Below, one piece after another: positions 15,082-16,648 of a DNA stretch of 16,648 nt. Both the position numbers and the translations under genes were made by a program. The stretch lies in contig PLNO01000331.1 in the NCBI GenBank assembly GCA_003141795.1, positions 1-16,648 of the forward strand, given 5' to 3'. How positions within the stretch are numbered: the stretch's first letter is position 1; the number at the start of each line of letters is the position of its first letter. Below the pieces are notes generated by a model. That model made no database searches. It had not been told where the DNA came from and saw only the letters and a list, made by a program, of their open reading frames with translations. The DNA comes from Spirochaetaceae bacterium (lineage in GTDB: Bacteria; Spirochaetota; Spirochaetia; SZUA-6; Fen-1364).

Positions 15082-15111
15082 ACTATACGTATTCAACCTT
15101 CGCCCGTGCAA
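15082..15111 (-). promoter_or_regulatory. Probable sigma70 promoter of uxaC
   Basis: On the minus strand TTGCAC (15111-15106) is separated by 18 bp from TATAGT (15087-15082). The implied start leaves a short leader of roughly 16 nt before ATG 15059, enough for the GGAGG site. The TGGTAA-N7-TTACCA operator is not present here. Confidence 0.55.
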
Positions 15112-15242
15112 GTGGGGGAAGTGAGCTATTCCGAGCTCATGGAGACAAGGTCAAGCTCATCTTCTACAGTTTGAAAATGAGGCGCTTCCGGCCTCCGTAT
15201 GGGCGCAATTCAAGGGCTCACCGCTGAGCCCCGAGGTGAAGC

Positions 15243-15401
15243 GGAGACAGCGAGCAGATCAGGGACGAATTGATCGACGACGTCGGCATCGACGCGAAGC
15301 ATTCCTTCCAGGACAACGTGATAGCGGTGACGCGTTTCAAGAAGAAGTATGGCTGCCGCCTGGCGGTGCTTTGGGGTATCGACATGGTCATGCTGGCACG
15401 T
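15243..15401 (+). pseudogene. Fragment of a URO-D-superfamily gene
   Basis: The translation aligns with residues 249-301 of the intact URO-D-like protein at 43 of 53 positions, including ELIDDVGIDAKHSFQDNVI. It has neither the rest of the barrel nor a start. Substitutions hit otherwise fixed positions (Trp in place of Gly in the GGID motif). Many synonymous differences show that it derives from a diverged paralogue rather than a recent copy. It is a remnant upstream of the GntR/UTRA gene. Confidence 0.85.
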
Positions 15402-15533
15402 TGGATTTCGCCAACCCGAGGACTGAAACCCTATTGTTGTTTAGGTCTTGTTGAATATTTACTTATTTCTATCAGTTGTTATTTTATACTGATATTTTTT
15501 ATCATATACTACAAATTCTTACGCTAATCTTTC
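15402..15533. other. AT-rich intergenic patch
   Basis: From about 15430 to 15530 the sequence becomes strikingly AT-rich compared with the rest of the window. It contains the hairpin at 15470-15500 and lies just upstream of the UTRA regulator's promoter, so it may act as an UP-element or regulatory DNA, or be foreign sequence. No gene is visible. Confidence 0.5.
15470..15500 (+). terminator. Possible Rho-independent terminator
   Basis: A 7-bp stem (TATCAGT with ACTGATA) with an 11-nt loop is directly followed by six T residues. The stem is AT-rich and weak. It lies after the URO-D relic and before the regulator promoter. Confidence 0.4.
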
Positions 15534-15562
15534 TTGACAGGGCAAAAACGCGATGGTACAGT
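15534..15562 (+). promoter_or_regulatory. Sigma70-type promoter of the GntR/UTRA regulator
   Basis: TTGACA (15534-15539), 17 bp, then TACAGT (15557-15562). The predicted leader is short (about 23 nt). A TGACGTCA palindrome (15582-15589) sits just before the start codon and could be an operator. Confidence 0.65.
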
Positions 15563-15591
15563 AGCTTTCCGTAAAACATCATGACGTCACT

Positions 15592-16359
15592 ATGAAGACA
15601 CCAATCCCACGATACCTCTGGGTATACAACTCCCTGAAGACGCAGATCGAGATCGACGAATACAAAGTGGGGGATTTTCTCCCCCCCGAGCCCGAGCTGG
15701 GAAAAATCTACGGGGTCAGCAGGACGACGGTGCGCAAGGCGGTCGAAATGCTCGCCCAGCAGGGCTTCGTCTATATCCGCCAGGGGAAAGGCACGGAGAT
15801 CCTCGATTTCAAGACGACGCAGAAGCTCGGCTTCGTCACCTCCTTTTCCGAAACGCTTCGGGAACAGGGCTACACGGTGACCCAGGCCGACGTCCGCGTG
15901 GATTTCATCACCGCCTCTCGTCGCATCGCCGAGGACCTCCACGTCTCTCCCGGCGAGCGTCTCGTGCGGATCGAACGGGTGACCCAGGCCAACGGCGCTC
16001 CCGTCGCCCTCATGACGAACTTCCTCCTGCCGGAGCTCGTGCCGGGGATCGACAAGCGCATGAGTGGCATGAACTCCCTGTACTCCTTTCTTGAATCCGA
16101 GTTCAACGTCGTGATCGAGGCCGCCACCGACTTCATCACCGCGAGGGTGTCGACCCCCGATGAGGCAAAGCGGCTGTGCGTACCGGAGGGCTCGCCCCTG
16201 CTCGTCGTGAGGAGGATCACCTTCAGCGGCGGCAGACGCATCGAGCTCGCCGTCCTCCTGGTCATCGCCGACAAGTACGAATACTGCGTGCACACGAAAG
16301 AGCGCCCGCCCCGCGCGTCCGCCCGGGGAGCCGCATCAAAGGAGACTGCAACGAAATGA
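15592..16359 (+). CDS. GntR-family (HutC/UTRA) transcriptional regulator
   Basis: A 255-residue regulator. Residues 5-72 are a GntR winged helix-turn-helix (LPPEPELGKIYGVSRTTVRKA, then the wing RQGKGT). Residues about 85-240 are a UTRA effector domain (LGFVTSFSETLREQGYTV, then RIERVTQANGAPVALMTNFL). UTRA members usually sense sugar phosphates, amino sugars or related metabolites. ATG 15592 follows the promoter closely and has no clear Shine-Dalgarno sequence, so it may be poorly translated; no better in-frame start is nearby. The stop overlaps the next gene by ATGA, so it is cotranscribed with the aldolase-like gene and probably regulates that operon. The last 18 residues are a low-complexity tail rich in Ala, Arg and Lys. 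Confidence 0.9.
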   Translation: MKTPIPRYLWVYNSLKTQIEIDEYKVGDFLPPEPELGKIYGVSRTTVRKAVEMLAQQGFVYIRQGKGTEILDFKTTQKLGFVTSFSETLREQGYTVTQADVRVDFITASRRIAEDLHVSPGERLVRIERVTQANGAPVALMTNFLLPELVPGIDKRMSGMNSLYSFLESEFNVVIEAATDFITARVSTPDEAKRLCVPEGSPLLVVRRITFSGGRRIELAVLLVIADKYEYCVHTKERPPRASARGAASKETATK

Positions 16360-16648
16360 CGCTCACGGCACACGAGGTGGCGCGCCTCATCGACATCAGC
16401 GCCGTCCAGGCGCCCCACGGGGCCGCGGAGATCGCGAAGCTCGTTCATGCGGCAAAGCAGTACGACTTCATCGCCGTGCATGTTCTCCCCTGCTGGGTGC
16501 CCTATCTGAGGGGGCTTCTCAGCGACAGGCCCGACATCATGGTCGGCGCACCCGTCGGCTTCCCCGCAGGCGCGCACCGTACGGAGATCAAGGTCGCCGA
16601 AGCGCGGATGCTCGTCCAAGACGGGGTCCACGAGATGGACATGATGCG
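16356..16648 (+). CDS. deoC: DeoC-like aldolase (partial, runs off the right end)
   Basis: About 97 residues are visible. LIDISAVQAP, the helix AAKQYDFIAVHVLPCWVPYL, VGAPVGFPAGAHRTEIKVAEA and DGVHEMDMM match the N-terminal half of the DeoC/class I aldolase barrel (deoxyribose-phosphate aldolase family). The catalytic lysine would be beyond the window. The start overlaps the regulator stop (ATGA) and an AAAGGAG site lies 11 nt upstream. Deoxyribose-5-phosphate cleavage is the reference reaction; in a sugar island a related aldol cleavage of another phosphorylated substrate is also possible. Confidence 0.8.
   Translation, partial: MTLTAHEVARLIDISAVQAPHGAAEIAKLVHAAKQYDFIAVHVLPCWVPYLRGLLSDRPDIMVGAPVGFPAGAHRTEIKVAEARMLVQDGVHEMDMM

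Noticed and set aside
15502..16293. A 263-codon minus-strand frame opposite the GntR/UTRA regulator
   Set aside because: The plus-strand gene has clear winged-helix and UTRA domains; the antisense translation shows no recognisable domain.
1..16648. CRISPR arrays, tRNA/rRNA genes, insertion sequences, phage genes
   Set aside because: I found no regular repeat-spacer pattern, no tRNA cloverleaf or rRNA segment, and no transposase or integrase motif in any frame.

Overview
The window looks like a carbohydrate-catabolism island from a moderately GC-rich bacterium. The substrate-binding protein has a mature N-terminus of the NGKTET type that is common in spirochaete sugar transporters, and the gene mix suits an anaerobic sugar fermenter. 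A spirochaete is therefore my best guess, held loosely. There are no rRNA or tRNA genes, no CRISPR array and no recognisable transposase.

Layout. Bases 1-72 hold the last codons and the hairpin of a sugar-binding-protein gene that lies outside the window. An inverted copy of the same tail ends the intact binding-protein gene at 4833-4904. Between the two lie an atypical SDR epimerase (168-1181, +), a FadR/FCD-type GntR regulator (1584-2336, +), a D-psicose/D-tagatose 3-epimerase-like enzyme (2437-3303, -) and an L-fucose/L-arabinose-isomerase-like enzyme (3316-4764, -). The sugar-binding protein (4890-5921, -) is divergent from a Gfo/Idh/MocA dehydrogenase, a GlcG/HbpS-like protein and a URO-D-superfamily protein (6371-9023, +). 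A second plus-strand group holds an UxuB-type SDR, an FGGY kinase of gluconokinase character and a LarA-like nickel racemase/epimerase, followed by a decayed 6-phosphogluconate dehydrogenase gene (9294-13595). Uronate isomerase UxaC (13644-15059) faces back towards them. The right end has a URO-D gene relic, an AT-rich patch, a GntR/UTRA regulator and the start of a DeoC-like aldolase.

How it may work. Three promoters (regulator, binding protein, Gfo/Idh) share a 53-bp block: TTGACA, a 17-bp spacer, a TAA(A/G)GT -10 box, the dyad TGGTAA-N7-TTACCA over the -10, and a conserved downstream segment. This points to one autoregulated regulon run by the GntR protein at 1584.

The most interesting proposal is metabolic. 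UxaC (uronate to ketouronate), the UxuB-type SDR (fructuronate to mannonate), the LarA-like enzyme (C2 epimerisation of mannonate to gluconate), the FGGY kinase (gluconate to 6-phosphogluconate) and the former gnd gene together form a route from uronate to the pentose phosphate pathway. It would need no mannonate dehydratase and no KDG kinase or aldolase, none of which is in the window. The enzyme families are read from sequence; the assembled route is inference.

The window also carries several relics of paralogous genes (binding-protein tail, Gfo/Idh tail, URO-D fragment, gnd fragment), so it has been duplicated, rearranged and partly decayed.
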